Assembly (NCBI GenBank): GCA_032622095.1
Contig: CP136069.1
Coordinates: forward strand, 169,562,394-169,626,393
Direction: 5' to 3'
Source of the DNA: Siphonodentalium dalli
Lineage: Eukaryota; Mollusca; Scaphopoda; Gadilida; Siphonodentaliidae
Length of the DNA: 64,000 nucleotides
The notes below the pieces were generated by a model. The model searched no databases. It was not told where the DNA came from and was given only the letters and a program-made list of their open reading frames with translations. Position numbers and translations under genes: made by a program. Shown here piece after piece: positions 25,301 to 35,414 of this stretch (position 1 is the first letter of the stretch; each line of letters starts with the position of its first letter).

Positions 25301-28300
25301 CATATGCTCCATGACGATACATACAACATGGTAACTATAATGAAAATGAATTTATGGCTGGAGTCATAAATTCATTTTCATTATAATTACCTTGTTGTTT
25401 GCATCATTCATAGAGCACATGAGTGTATTTCGCACTAATCCATGGCTTAAATTCATTCATTTGTTGCATATATTTTGTTGAGTATAAAAGGAGATGGTCC
25501 CATAAATGACTGGATTTTAATAGTGTACAGTACCCCTTTAAACTCCACTGTAACACAAATGGGATTAAATGGTGAGAAATTAACTTTTTCTTTGACGCCA
25601 ACAAAATGTCCAGGCCTGCATGGATATCCGCCACCCAGCAGCTACATGTAGGCTTACATATATGAATTTTTTTGGTCATATTCAGCTTTGTTAGCAGGTG
25701 GGGGGGGGGTGGATGATTAACAAAATTGACTTTAAAATAATGTATTCTCAAAATTAATTATTCTCGGCATTTCAGAACATATACTGACTAATAAACGAAG
25801 ATTATTTTTTGTCATGGGTGGAGATAAGATATCCAGGGGTGGGGGGAATATCCAGGATGGCAATACAACTGTATCCTGTTACACGGGTATATAAGGCCAA
25901 AAAAAAAAGACCCGGGTATATAAGGCCAAAAAAAAAGAGACCTATGTTTCTGGTAACCCGTTTGTCCCTCTTTGACAGTTTAATATATTGTCCAAAAACA
26001 AAAACGAAAAACAAATTTTAAGGAATGTTTTTGTTAATATGTATTGTATGTTTAGTTCTCATGTGTGGGATGGTTCTCCTATGGTTCTCAAATGTGGTTC
26101 TCATCATTTAAAGATGCATAATCTGAATTAACGCTACCAAATTACTGTTTCTTTGGCATTCGGGGTAAAAAATTATTTGATTTCAGTCAAGGAACCCACC
26201 CATCAAAGCTCATAGTGATCAGATATTGATTTTTGAAATCTGTTATTTCCCGATATGTAATTTTTTGTTGTCTGGCAAATATTCCTCAAGCCGATGGTCT
26301 CAGACCAAATTGTGGAAGAAGATGGATAACTCTAAAATCAAGTGGCTTTGGGTGTTAGATATTTGACAATTCGGCAAGATTTTGTTGAACAAAATGTTGA
26401 TAAATTACACGTCTTGAACAATTTTATACTACGGTATGTAGTTGACTGTGGTTAGCATTATTTTTGAACAATTACATGTAATCGATTCTGATAACTGAAG
26501 CGGCATTTAAAAAATTTTGTTGCAAGGAATCTATTATATATTTTGGGAAATCTGGGTGTCTGTCTGTCTGTGTGTTCGCGATGGACTCGAAGAAAATGGC
26601 CAAGCCGATTTCGATGAAACTTGGTACGTGGGGATACTTTCGGTCGGGGAGTGGCATGGGCCTATTAATTTGCCCTTGCGACGTGACCTTGACCTTGAAA
26701 TCGGGTCATTTCAAGGTCAAACGACCAAGTATCACGGGATTTCGATGAAAATTAGTGTCTACAGATACTTTCGTATGGGGAGTCTCATAAGCCTATTCGT
26801 TTGCCCGTGCGACGTGACCTTGACCTTGAAATCTGGTCAATTCAAGGTCAAATCGCAAATTTTGATGGGATTTCGATGAAATTTGATAGATGGGGTTACT
26901 TTTGTCCACTGAGTGTTTGGACGGGTCAAATCGTGACCCCGACCTCACCTTGACCTTCAAAATGATCAATTCAAGGTCAAATCGGGTAAAACCGGATGGA
27001 TTTCGACGGGTACTTTTGTCCTGGCAGTGTTTTTGGACGGGTCAAATCGTGACCCCACCTGACATTGACCTTCAAAATGGACAATTCAGGGTCAAATCGC
27101 GCAATTCGCCGAAAAGCAGATGGGAAACAGCCCGGACGAAGTCGGGTCCACCTGCTAGTCTCATATAAATTTTGAAGACCTCTGTTTGTCTGTCTGTATG
27201 TCTGTCTGTCATTGATACAAATCTACGATTCTCGACCAATCGGGACGAAACTTGGTACGTGTGTGTAGTTTGACCAGGCGGTCGTCGTTGTCGTATTGGC
27301 GAGCTCGTACAGCGCCCGCTTCGCGCATGCGCAGACGAGATCTCGGAAACGGGTGGAGCTATCGACTTGAAATTTGACGGATTTTGACGAAATTTTATAC
27401 CTATAATTACTTTTGTCCAGGGAGTGTTTTCGACAGGTCAAATCGTGACTCCGACCTGACCTTGACCTTCAAAAAGGTCAATTCAAGGTCAAATCGGGTA
27501 AAACGGGACGGATTTCGACGAAATTTGATACCTACAGATACTTTTGTCCGGGGAGTCTTTTGGACGGGTCAAATCGTTACCCCGACGTGACCTTGACCTT
27601 CAAAATTGTCAATTCAAGGTCAAATCGCGAATTTTGACGGGATTTCGACAACATTTGATACATAGGGTTACTTTTGTCCGAGGAGTGTTTTCGACTGGTC
27701 AAATCGTGACTCAGACCTGACCTTGACCTTCAAAAAGGTCAATTCAAGGTCAAATCTGGTAAAACGGACGGATTTCGACGAAATTTGATACCCATGGGTA
27801 CTTTTGTCCGGGAGTGTTTTGGACGGGTCAAATCGTGACCCCGACGTGACCTTGACCTTCAAAATTGTCAATTCAAGGTCAAATCGCGAATTTTGACGGG
27901 ATTTCGACAACATTTGATATATAGGGTTACTTTTGTCCGAGGAGTGTTTTGGACGGGTCAAATCGTGACCCCCCCAACCTGACCTTGACCTTCAAAATGG
28001 TCAATTCAAGGTCAAATCGGGTAAAACCTGACAGATTTGTCGTGTACTTTTGTCCGGGGAGTGTTTTGGACGGGTCAAATCGTAACCTTGACCTTCAAAA
28101 TGGTCAATTCAAGGTCAAATCGCGCAATTCGCCGAAAAGCAGAGGGGAAACAGCCCAGACGAAGTCGGGTCCACCAGCTAGTCTGATATATATATGGACC
28201 ATCGAATCGGATTGAGTACCTTTAAATTGTCAATTACATTACAAGAGTTTATGCCCGTACAAGTATGTTAGAGATTAATTCGAGACCAAGAGAAAATTAA

Positions 28301-29052
28301 ATAATAAAAAAAAATAGCTAGACACCACAAACACCCCCCCCCCCCCCCCCCCCCACACACACCTATGTTCTCATGTCTGTTACCAGTAAAACAGGAATAA
28401 TTTTGTTTGGCCTAATTAATAATTTGTAAAAAATCTTAGAGAAATCCTGAAGCCTATTTAAATATAATTTTCAGTTTGGGCAAAAAAATAAATAGAATCA
28501 GCATGCAGAACTGGCCCCATCCCAGGTCTGAATATGTGTCTGGATATTTTCTCCCCATACCCCCCCCCCCCCCCCCCCCGGCCCCAATCCCCACACATGG
28601 AGAAGGTACATGTACTAGTATTGACGCTTCTATAACCATTATCAGTACAAATAGCTAGCCTGCAGTGATACATGTATACCCACATCTGACAGGGACACGT
28701 TTGACAGATAGGTGACCCACAATCATATAAATATAACACGTATCTCTCGCTGTTTTAATTGTTATAATCAGCCGATTGAACACTATGAATATGACATCCG
28801 ATAACCTGTCAATTACAGTCTCCACATGCTAAAACTATCTTAAAATAGCTGTCTTACCACATTTCTGAGATGAGCTAATTCTGCGTCTGAATCTCTAGAC
28901 TTTGGTTTCTCTCTGTAAACGATATCAAACATAAAAGTTGACGCATCTATGTTTTCCTGTTCGATATACTTCTCTTTCAAAGCGTCAGTAAAGGATTTTC
29001 TCCTCCATCTCCTCTGCTTTACCTCCGCTTTTCGAGTCATTCCTTCCGACAT
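13170..29052 (-). CDS. TBCEL: Tubulin-specific chaperone cofactor E-like protein (nine exons)
   Basis: Exons, 5' to 3': 29052-28858, 25081-24890, 23056-22918, 20825-20744, 19931-19307, 18506-18448, 18137-18001, 15611-15443, 13359-13170. All introns are GT-AG and phases agree throughout; the total is 1788 bases, 595 residues plus TGA. Residues ~60-430 form leucine-rich repeats (VIDLDLSNNMLNNW, NIENLVLNNTGISW, NLKTLILDGNPLNG, then LPNIRVLNGGEVSETER). Residues ~477-595 form the ubiquitin-like domain ending SRFDIMEGDEIIVVED. There is no CAP-Gly domain, which separates TBCEL from TBCE. Known family role: cytosolic tubulin-binding factor that helps dismantle tubulin dimers. Odd points: human TBCEL has 424 residues; the excess is mostly an acidic, Cys-containing insert at about residues 235-372, entirely within exon 5. 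Start: ATG at 29052 is the first in-frame ATG. Introns hold many MITEs. Confidence 0.92.
13431..13684. mobile_element. hAT-like palindromic MITE with 8-bp duplication
   Basis: Exact GTTAGGAT at 13423-13430 and 13685-13692. Ends caagccttgaaatag and ctatttcaaggcttg are exact inverses. It contains two of the ~95-bp gcagaatgagg palindromes (13460-13551, 13563-13656) in tandem. Confidence 0.85.
13741..14109. mobile_element. TTAA MITE of the AGGTACTCAATCCGAT family, decayed
   Basis: Follows the body of 42247-42706 (ttgaggaacccacctatcaa, ggggaccatcaaatcggatt). Left TTAA at 13737-13740; the right one is mutated to TTAC. Confidence 0.65.
15086..15165. repeat. CCCTTTGGCAG single end with ATATGTCG repeats
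   Basis: ttaaccctttggcagtagaa, then gaacgacacatatgtcg twice. It looks like one end of another TTAA/CCCTTT element; no partner end found. Confidence 0.4.
15443..15611 (-). CDS. TBCEL: TBCEL exon 8 (ubiquitin-like domain, first half)
   Basis: 169 bases: GTMKPLVDVDISK, WVKVKFVYHGDVL, FEPVGKLRTFIAQKFRIPR; acceptor ccctgcag, donor gtaact. Matches the vertebrate LEPLAEVDL and VAELKKQL segments. Confidence 0.92.
15702..15793. repeat. ~95-bp palindrome (gcagaatgagg), partly rearranged
   Basis: Left arm intact to gatgctagcccac; the right arm has a duplicated ctggac. It abuts the MITE at 15797, whose TTAA follows directly. Confidence 0.65.
15797..16192. mobile_element. piggyBac-like MITE, CCCTTTACCCAACA family, copy 3
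   Basis: TTAA at 15793-15796 and 16193-16196. A short duplication (aaccggccaaaaccggcc) lies near the left end; one palindrome has an extra tata. Confidence 0.85.
16575..17003. mobile_element. Composite foldback element, second copy
   Basis: Palindromes at 16599-16693 and 16894-16985; outer words tgtgactgacatttgcagaa and caaatgacagacacactatt. The middle contains 'ctgggaagtttctatatccc'. Confidence 0.65.
17230..17448. mobile_element. piggyBac-like MITE, CCCTTTCATGAC family, copy 2
   Basis: TTAA at 17226-17229, right flank mutated to TTCA; ends cccttttacgacaggagct and ccagtcatgaaaggg. The first palindrome is shortened. Confidence 0.7.
18001..18137 (-). CDS. TBCEL: TBCEL exon 7
   Basis: 137 bases: LPNIRVLNGGEVSETERVRS, ERHFLRYFLGKDD, RYYELEKKH, donor gtatgt. 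It is the LRR cap that precedes the ubiquitin-like domain. Confidence 0.92.
18448..18506 (-). CDS. TBCEL: TBCEL exon 6
   Basis: 59 bases reading EVPLLLDMQHEERRQLFVA plus a split Cys codon; donor gtgagt. Colinear with vertebrate GIPLLQPYTTEERRKLVIA. An acceptor three bases further in (ag before gtgcca) is possible; both keep the frame. Confidence 0.85.
18566..18947. mobile_element. piggyBac-like MITE, CCCTTTACCCAACA family, copy 4
   Basis: TTAA at 18562-18565 and 18948-18951; structure as copy 1. Lies in the TBCEL intron between exons 5 and 6. Confidence 0.85.
19307..19931 (-). CDS. TBCEL: TBCEL exon 5 with acidic insert
   Basis: 625 bases. It begins DWEQIEKLRCLPNLKTLILD (LRR), runs into a ~140-residue stretch rich in Glu, Asp, Ser and Cys (DDGDVFDEEDQVAAEDSKDE is typical), and returns to LRR with ENLQYLCVSKTSITKW and LSSVRIK before donor gtgggt. 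The insert has no match in vertebrate TBCEL that I recall. It is open throughout and shows no internal splice signals that must be used, so I take it as protein. Confidence 0.9.
19970..20224. mobile_element. piggyBac-like MITE, CCCTTTCATGAC family, copy 3
   Basis: TTAA at 19966-19969; the right flank has decayed to TTTA. Ends ccctttcatgacgggagcc and ctccagtcatgaaaggg. It starts 38 bases upstream of TBCEL exon 5's acceptor. Confidence 0.75.
20310..20555 (+). repeat. Dispersed repeat, inverted copy at 54600-54790
   Basis: Shared words include 'acaattgagcgtagtt', 'gcgttagtttatcg' and 'ttctatggagt'. The distant copy reads their inverse (aactacgctcaattgt; cgataaactaacgc). Confidence 0.65.
20744..20825 (-). 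CDS. TBCEL: TBCEL exon 4
   Basis: 82 bases between ccttgcag and gtaaga, reading GYDELTENQM, SVECLRMNHNRIN. Phase 1 in and 2 out, joining both neighbours. Poorly conserved but positioned correctly. Confidence 0.85.
21014..21125. mobile_element. Truncated TA hairpin MITE (CAGTAATGCCC family)
   Basis: One arm only, cagtaatgccctaaataatc to aaatatggcttgttaccac. Compare the full hairpin at 63266-63477. Confidence 0.7.
21290..21715. mobile_element. Composite foldback element, third copy
   Basis: A damaged palindrome at 21296-21374, middle with 'gaagttccctaatggtaaat', and a palindrome at 21598-21692. The right outer end caaatgacagacacactaaa is kept. Confidence 0.6.
21700..22990 (-). repeat. Tandem partial copies of TBCEL exon 3
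   Basis: The last ~75 bases of exon 3 plus its donor side ('ccattccagcagatatgcag', 'ccctgagctgtggcatcaga', 'gtcatggtatt') recur near 21843, 22005 and 22161, with a fainter one at 21720. Period is about 140-160 bp once the hAT insertion is removed. The copy at 22918 is the working exon; the others lack its 5' half and acceptor. Confidence 0.75.
22210..22818. mobile_element. hAT-like element, 609 bp, 8-bp duplication
   Basis: GCTAGCGA at 22202-22209 and 22819-22826. Ends cagggtccgcgctg and cagcgcaaaccatg are imperfect inverses. 'tttgccaaatgaaaatattt' occurs near both ends. It splits the tandem copies of exon 3. Confidence 0.82.
22918..23056 (-). CDS. TBCEL: TBCEL exon 3
   Basis: 139 bases: NCLSKWKTPLTNIENLVLNN, then TGISWEDTM, MPQLRELHICWN, donor gtgagg, phase 1 out. 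Matches the VRKLVLNN..SWETV..ELPDLEELFLC region. Its 3' half recurs four more times downstream in the intron (see repeat at 21700-22990). Confidence 0.9.
23097..23610. mobile_element. TA-flanked foldback MITE with G/C-run arms
   Basis: TA on both sides, ends ccggtgt and acaccgg. Inner arms (about 23220-23325 and 23340-23450) match without visible mismatch around a ~14-base loop (ttgttcagattttt). Outer arms are built from repeated cttccccccc blocks that differ in number. Confidence 0.8.
23763..24136. mobile_element. hAT-like element, 374 bp, 8-bp duplication
   Basis: GGCTTGAT at 23755-23762 and 24137-24144; ends caggggcgccggaag and cttccggcgcccctg are exact inverses. CAGGGGCG is a classic hAT terminus. 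No coding frame. Confidence 0.9.
24428..24519. repeat. ~95-bp palindrome of composite element, fourth copy
   Basis: gcagaatgaggtcctcagag to its inverse, preceded by agtttagtgtgtctgtcatt. The following ~180 bp is the composite body; the right palindrome is missing. Confidence 0.7.
24890..25081 (-). CDS. TBCEL: TBCEL exon 2 (first LRRs)
   Basis: 64 codons, VLDNFGVCCAG to SKNILLNHE, between a ttttttcag acceptor and a gtgagt donor. The vertebrate LNSCGITCAG and LDLSDNKLEDW motifs are clearly recognisable. Confidence 0.93.
25190..25537. mobile_element. TTAA foldback MITE, AGGGGTACTGTACAC family, copy 1
   Basis: TTAA at 25186-25189 and 25538-25541; ends aggggtactgtacactaaat and the inverse. Inner arms meet at cataaattcattttcattat around 'gctggagt'. 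Confidence 0.85.
26533..27158 (+). mobile_element. Helitron-like unit A, 3' hairpin and CTAG
   Basis: Ends with hairpin cccggacgaagtcggg, then tccacctgCTAG and T. A GC hairpin about ten bases before CTRR-T is the Helitron 3' signature. The body has tandem 'gaccttgaccttcaaaatgg' / 'tcaattcaaggtcaaatcg' units and a gtctgtctgtct tract at the 5' side. Non-autonomous; no Rep/helicase. Confidence 0.75.
27159..28181 (+). mobile_element. Helitron-like unit B, tandem with A
   Basis: Starts tctcatataaattttgaaga right after A's CTAG, then a tgtctgtctg tract, one unit of the 122-bp repeat seen at 34-36 kb, then gaccttgacc repeats, and ends hairpin agacgaagtcgggtccaccag plus CTAG. Confidence 0.72.
28858..29052 (-). 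CDS. TBCEL: TBCEL exon 1
   Basis: 65 codons from MSEGMTRKAEVKQRRW to AELAHLRNV, then donor gtaaga. The N-terminus is rich in Lys/Arg. SFTDALKEKYIEQ matches the SF..VL.EKYSPE part of vertebrate TBCEL. Ends in phase 0. Confidence 0.88.
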
Positions 29053-30017
29053 ATTTGCGTGCACAATAACCAGCACAGTTCAGGAATTTCATATGGAGCG
29101 GAAAGTTAATTGATCAAACGATTTAAACGTTCGTGCGTTGATATTTTTGGAAATTATTCACATCTATTGTCCACAATGTATACAAACTGTAGTTTTGTAG
29201 GTCATGCGTACACCTTGTGTTATTGTTTTGAAAAGTGTGGACTACTTTTTGAGAAATAGGGACTATTTTCTCTCATTATACGCTTATTACAAGAACTGAT
29301 TGTGCTTCCAAGATTATTGAAAAATCACTAGAATTAGTTTGGTGTTGGAAATGTATTTATTTTTTTTACTTTAAATGTACAACAGCATTTTGGTTCTCTT
29401 ATAAATGAAAATTATGAGGACATTTCCCTGATTAGGAAAGACAAAAATAGACTTTAGTAATGTTGGCAAACAAATCGACCACGTGGGAAATACATGCGCC
29501 CAAACGGGACCACGATCATACCAAACAAGTCTAAATTAAAGTGGAAAGACAAACTCATTTAGTATGTGCCGATTGCTTTCATCATAAAATAACCTCACAA
29601 CGACGAAACACACCATGACGGGGCATGCATGCATCCCAATGAGATTGAATATGTGTTAAATAGTATCTACAATTTAGCCCAAAGTATTGGTTCTTGTTGT
29701 AATTTACATACAATTATAGTTCATATCTAACTTGAAGCCAGAGTGACGTCAAGAGTTTAACCCGTTGCTGCGTGGTCACACAATATTGTATATTTAAAGT
29801 GGATAAATTTTAGGCCAAGTTACACTTGCGATAATATGACCAGATAACGTATATAACATGTCGAGAAAACAGCATAATATCATGTAGGCTATACATTTAT
29901 TTAAAATAACAAATATGTGACGAAAATTCATTCATAGACTTCACATTTTTATCACAAAGTGGATAAAATAATCCGAAGACACAACTCAGGGTGTATGTGT
30001 CCTTCATGTAAGAATAC

Positions 30018-30090
30018 ACTAACCCTAACCCTAACCCTAGCCATAACCCTAGTCCTAACCTTAACTCTAGCCCTGGCCCTAACCTTAACA
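30018..30090 (-). repeat. Interstitial telomere-like tract
   Basis: Perfect then decaying ccctaa units (aaccctaaccctaaccctag, then ccctgg, cctaacctt) over ~70 bases. Flanked by imperfect inverted repeats: gtccttcatgtaagaataca on the left and gtatttttacatgaaggata on the right. Confidence 0.85.
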
Positions 30091-30507
30091 CATATGGAGA
30101 ATGAAGGGTGGTGCGCGGTTTCGTGTATTTTTACATGAAGGATATACCCAACTCCGAAATCCGACAATTCGAAAGCTTGATACGCCAAAGGTAGACCTAC
30201 TCTTTTACCAGGACAAAACTCAAAATATCAGATATTACGATCATTTAATAATATGAGAGTGCAATATTCCGAAGACATATATTTTATAATTATGTGCATG
30301 ATTCCGAATATTCGATACTGGGTCCATATACTTGTAAGTTTATACCAAGCAGTCAGTTTTATTATAAACTCGTCGTCTGGGTTGACATTCAGAGTTACAT
30401 TATAATTATGAACAGTTGGCCAATATTATCATTAGCCCCCTAAAATTAATTAGCGGTAATTAGTGGCTAATTAGGAGGTGTGAGGGGATTATGAGATGTT
30501 TGTTTAA

Positions 30508-31093
30508 AGGGGTACTGTACGCCATTTGCATTAAATTTCCGGTGACAACAACGATCTAATATCGATAATATATAGAAACATAAGTAATTTGAGTCGAAGA
30601 TGTATTCTGTAAACGCTCAGGTTAATATGCTATCTTAAAATTTAATAATTTAAAAGTTAATAATTTGATATAAATTGAATTTATGACTGGAGCCATAAAA
30701 TGGCGTCAATTAAATTACGAATTTCCGTAATCAAAATAAAGTAATTGAGGGATACTGGATGTTAATTAAACCGATCGCACACACGATTGCTTAAAATATT
30801 ATAATGATACGGGGAGAACACTCAAGTCACTCACTGACTAGCGACGATACAATAACTTAAATGATTATATTGGACTAGTATGCCTATAATATAACTTTTA
30901 TTTGATTCATTTGGTTGAAAACTGTACAAAAATTACTCGACAACGACAATTTGTATTTTTGCATTCCGGTAAATTTGTCATCCGTAACACTACTTCGTAC
31001 TCAACAGACTTTCAAATAATGAAAAAATTGTTACCTTATTCTCTGACTCGGAGACTATGGAAACCAACAACAACATTTGGCGTACAGTACCCC
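30508..31093. mobile_element. TTAA MITE, AGGGGTACTGTACG subtype, 586 bp
   Basis: TTAA at 30504-30507 and 31094-31097; ends aggggtactgtacgccattt and tggcgtacagtacccc. Inner match 'gactggagccataa'. Ends are shared with 25190 but most of the body is different. Confidence 0.75.
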
Positions 31094-31099
31094 TTAAAC

Positions 31100-33150
31100 T
31101 GGGTTGTTCTTTATAGATTTTTATTTGACGTAACAATAAATACACATGTAATATAATATAACTTATGAACACAAAAGTGTATCAACAATAACATGTTTAT
31201 TTATTACGAAGTTTAATGAACGATATTTAAAAACGGAATGAACGGAATGAACGGAATGAAGTATATAGGCTAATATGAATATGAACGAAGATTAAAAACA
31301 AAATTTAATAAGTTTAACAAACGAACAAATGCAATGATTAATTTGGGGCTGCTGCTATTTGACAGTGCTTTATATATAGTAAGAAAACATATATAAATTG
31401 TATATTATTGTATATTTAGCCTATATTTATATATTTATTATATATTTACATGATATTTATATAGATATTAAAATATTACAAAGTGATTTACAGAACACAG
31501 GACCGTAAGTATACAACAATTACCTGTCTTTGCAAGGCTTGCAAATGAAATTAAGGTCGATGGTCCCTCGTTTGGCATGGAAGTACTGCACGTGGTCGAT
31601 TCCAGTGTCACATAGTCGGTGTTGAACATAAAAGAACATAATCACTATTAACAATTTCTGGACAACCCGCCCTTATTTATCGGGACAACCCGCCCCGAAA
31701 ACAGCAGAGGGGCGGATTGTCTCGGGGGCGGGTAGCCCCGTTCCCTTCCCAACTGGTCATCGCGTAACAGAAACACGGACATGCAATGGCGTAGGGAGGG
31801 TTTCGGTGTGTCCCCACCACCTATTTTGACAAAATTGTCATACATGTAGTTAGAAATTTCATGCCTGATACAAAAGCTGTCACGGTTTGATATTTCAGAC
31901 CGAAAATAGCGTTAGATAAATATATTTAATTTTCCTATACTAATCTATTTCCTACTTTAGTCAGATTCACATTCAGATTCAAAATACTCAAAAAGGGTTA
32001 TGCTTGTGATTAACAGGAACATTAAAATGACATAAAAAAGAAAGAAGTTATGAAATGATGCTGAAATTTAAACAAAAGATGTTTATATAAATGTATATAA
32101 ATCCGTGTTGCCATCTGCTATAATATAAATGCATATCATGATGAAAATGCCATTTCATTATTGTGATTTATATTATTCACATGTACGCCTTGTTACATAT
32201 ATACTGCTTCCTATACCGGTATATGAATAATAACCATATGCGGAGAAATATGTATGCTAGTAGGCAATTTGATATTGTTGGTAATAATTACCAATAAGGT
32301 AATTAATTAATATAATAATGGATCAATTCTTATTATTCCGGATGATAACTTTTTGTGGGTCGTGAATACTCTTATGACTATCCCAAAGAATTGTGTCCCT
32401 TTTTGAAAGAGATGTTTGCGCTTCAATGAACAGTCGTTCCACTGGACGTCGCGACCAAGATGAAAGATTCAATAATTTTTGTTGACACTCAAGTTCATAT
32501 TAATATCAATATACAAACAGAACCATACACAAGTACAATTTATCAGGATAGGGACCTTGCATGTGATATGAATATATACAAATAACATTTATTAAATTTA
32601 TCCCATGGTGTGCGTTGCTTATGTACAACAGTACAAGGGGTGCAGTTGAATGGATATATACAGGGGTGGGATGGGGAGTATCGTATAGTGTGGTGTTGGC
32701 AGGAGAGGGATAATCATATTAGATTAAGTGACATCCATTGTTGCATCGTACACCAGTTGCAACTAGCCCCGCGGTCTCCCCATTTCGTGCATGTTACAAC
32801 GTATTAAAATATGAGACCGACTGTCTCACCACCCCCAACTTTTGTGAACCTGTTATACAGTTAGAAATTTCATGCCTGACACAACATCAGTTGGAAATTT
32901 TACACCACATGCAAATTTAGGTTGAAATTGTTTGATTTTACAACCAGTGATTAGTGGGGAATATTTTTCAATATCAAAAGCAGCACATTTATCTACTTTT
33001 GGTGTCATGAAGGTTTGAAATTTCCAACAGTTGGAAAGTTTGATGTATACCAGTTGGAAAGGTTCAACCCAAGCACAGTGCTAGGCCCTTGGTGAAAAAT
33101 ACCAGATATACCATTATATTATTAGGTGTACTGTATAGTATATATATATA
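31100..33150. other. AT-rich intergenic DNA, no gene seen
   Basis: Small tandem aacggaatg x4 near 31235-31262 and an inverted cgggacaacccgcc patch near 31665-31725. No coding frame supported. Confidence 0.5.
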
Positions 33151-33154
33151 GTGA

Positions 33155-33914
33155 CTAGCAGGTGGACCCGACTTCGTCCGGGCTGTTTCCCCTCTGCTTT
33201 TCGGCGAATTGCGGGATTTGACCTTGAATTGTCCATTTGAAGGTCAAGGTCAGGTGGGGTCACGATTTGACCCGTCCAAAACACTGCCCGGACAAAACCG
33301 ACAAAAGTACCCGTCGAAATCCATCCGGTTTTACCCGATTTGACCTTGAATTGATCATTTTGAAGGTCAAGGTCAGGTCGGGGTCACGATTTGACCCGTC
33401 CAAAACACTCAGAGGACAAAAGTAACACCACGTATAAAATTTCGTCGAAATCCCATCAAAATTCGCGATTTGACCTTGAATTGACCGATTTCAAGGTCAC
33501 GTCGCACGGGCAAATGAATAGGCTTATGACACTCCCCATACGAAAGTATCTCTAGACACCAATTTTCATCGAAATCCCGGGATATTTGGGGATTTGACCT
33601 TGAAATGACCCGATTTCAAGGTTAAGGTCAGGTCGCACGGGCAAACGAATAGGCTTACGACACTCCCCATACGAAAGTATCCCTAGACATTAATTTTCAT
33701 CGAAATCCCGTGATACTCCGGCGTTCGACCTTGAAATGACCCGATTTCAAGGTCAAGGTAACGTCGCACGGGCAAATTAATAGGCCCATGCCATTCCCCG
33801 GCCGAAAGTATCCTCACATACCAAGTTTCATCGAAATCGGCCGTTTTCGAGTCCATCGCGAACAGACACACACACACATGCACACAGACAGATCTCCCAA
33901 AAATATATAATAGA
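33155..33914 (-). mobile_element. Helitron-like unit C (reverse)
   Basis: Begins ctagcaggtggacccgactt, cgtccgggc: the inverse of unit A's 3' end. Body of gaccttgaattg / tttcaaggtcacgtcgcacg units, 5' side with acacacacacatgcacacag. Confidence 0.75.
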
Positions 33915-35372
33915 CTAGCCGATGAGCCCGACGTTGTCCGGGCTATTCAAGAACCAAATTTCAAGTCGATAGCTCCACCCGTTTCCGAGATCTGGCCTGC
34001 GCATGCGCGAAGCTGGCGTCGCACGGGCTCGGCGACCCGATAAAATTCGTATCCGGGGCAAGATACATTCACATAGCAAATTTCAAGTCGATAGCTCCGT
34101 CCGTTTCCGAGATCTCGTCTGCGAATGCGCGAAGCGGGCGCCACACGGGCTCGCCAATACCACGTTGACGACCGCCTGGTCAAACTACACACACGTACCA
34201 AGTTTCGTCCCGATCGGTCGAGAATCGTAGATTTGTATAAATGACATACATACAGACATACAGACATACAGACATACAGACAGACAGACAGAGGTCTTCA
34301 AAATATATAGGAGACTAGCCGTTGTCCGGGCTATTCAAAAACCAAATTTCAAGTCGATAGCTCTACCCAGCCCGACGTTGTCCGGGCTATTCAAAAACCA
34401 AATTTCAAGTCGATAGCTCTACCCGTTTCCGAGATCTGGTCTGCGCATGCGCGAAGCTGGCGTCGCACGGGCTCGGCGATCCGATAAAATTCGTATCCGG
34501 GGCAAGATACATTCACATACCAAATTTCAAGTCGATAGCTCCACCCGTTTCCGATATCTCGTCTGCGCATGCGCGAAGCTGGCATCGCACGGGCTCGGCG
34601 ACCCGATAAAATTCGTATCCGGGGCAATATACATTCACATAGCAAATTTCAAGTCGATAGCTCCACCCGTTTCCGAGATCTCGTCTGCGCATGCGCGAAG
34701 CGGGCGCCGCACGGGCTCATCAATACCACGTTGACGACCCCCTGGTGGTCAAACTACACACACGTACCAAGTTTCGTCCCGATCGGTCGAGAATCGTAGA
34801 TTTGTATAAATGACATACATACAGACATACAGACATACAGACAGACTGACAGAGGTCTTCAAAATATATAGGAGACTAGCCGATGAGCCCGACGTTGTCC
34901 GGGCTATTCAAAAACCAAATTTCAAGTCGATGAGCCCGACGTTGTCCGGACTATTCAAAAACCAAATATCAAGTCGATAGCTCTACCCGTTTCCGATATC
35001 TAGTCTGCGCATGCGCGAAGCTGGCATCGCACGGGCTCGGCGACCCGATAAAATTCGTATCCGGGGCAAGATACATTCACATACCAAATTTCAAGTCGAT
35101 AGCTCCACCCGTTTCCGAGATCTCGTCTGCGCATGCGCGAAGCTGGCGTCGCACGGGCTCGGCGAACCGATAAAATTCGTATCCGGGGCAAGATACATTC
35201 ACATAGCAAATTTCAAGTCGATAGCTCCACCCGTTTCCGAGATCTCGTCTGCGCATGCGCTGCACGGGCGTCGCACGGGCTCGCCAATACGACAACGACC
35301 ACCGCCTGGTCAAACTACACACACGTACCAAGTTTCGTCCCGATCGGTCGAGAATCGTAGATTTGTATTAAG

Positions 35373-35414
<42 letters not shown>

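Larger units (their letters stand above)
26112..28221. mobile_element. TTAA MITE split by two Helitron-like units
   Basis: TTAA at 26108-26111 and 28222-28225. Removing 26533-28181 leaves 461 bp that follows the uninterrupted 460-bp copy at 42247-42706 (aggaacccacccatcaaagc; ggaatct then gatatatatatgg; atcggattgagtacctt). Confidence 0.8.

Noticed and set aside
28321-28580. Long c-runs near 28.3 and 28.56 kb (also 43.5 kb)
   Set aside because: Simple homopolymer tracts, common here and error-prone in assembly.
30018-30090. Chromosome end
   Set aside because: The tract is short, degenerate and has gene-bearing DNA on both sides.
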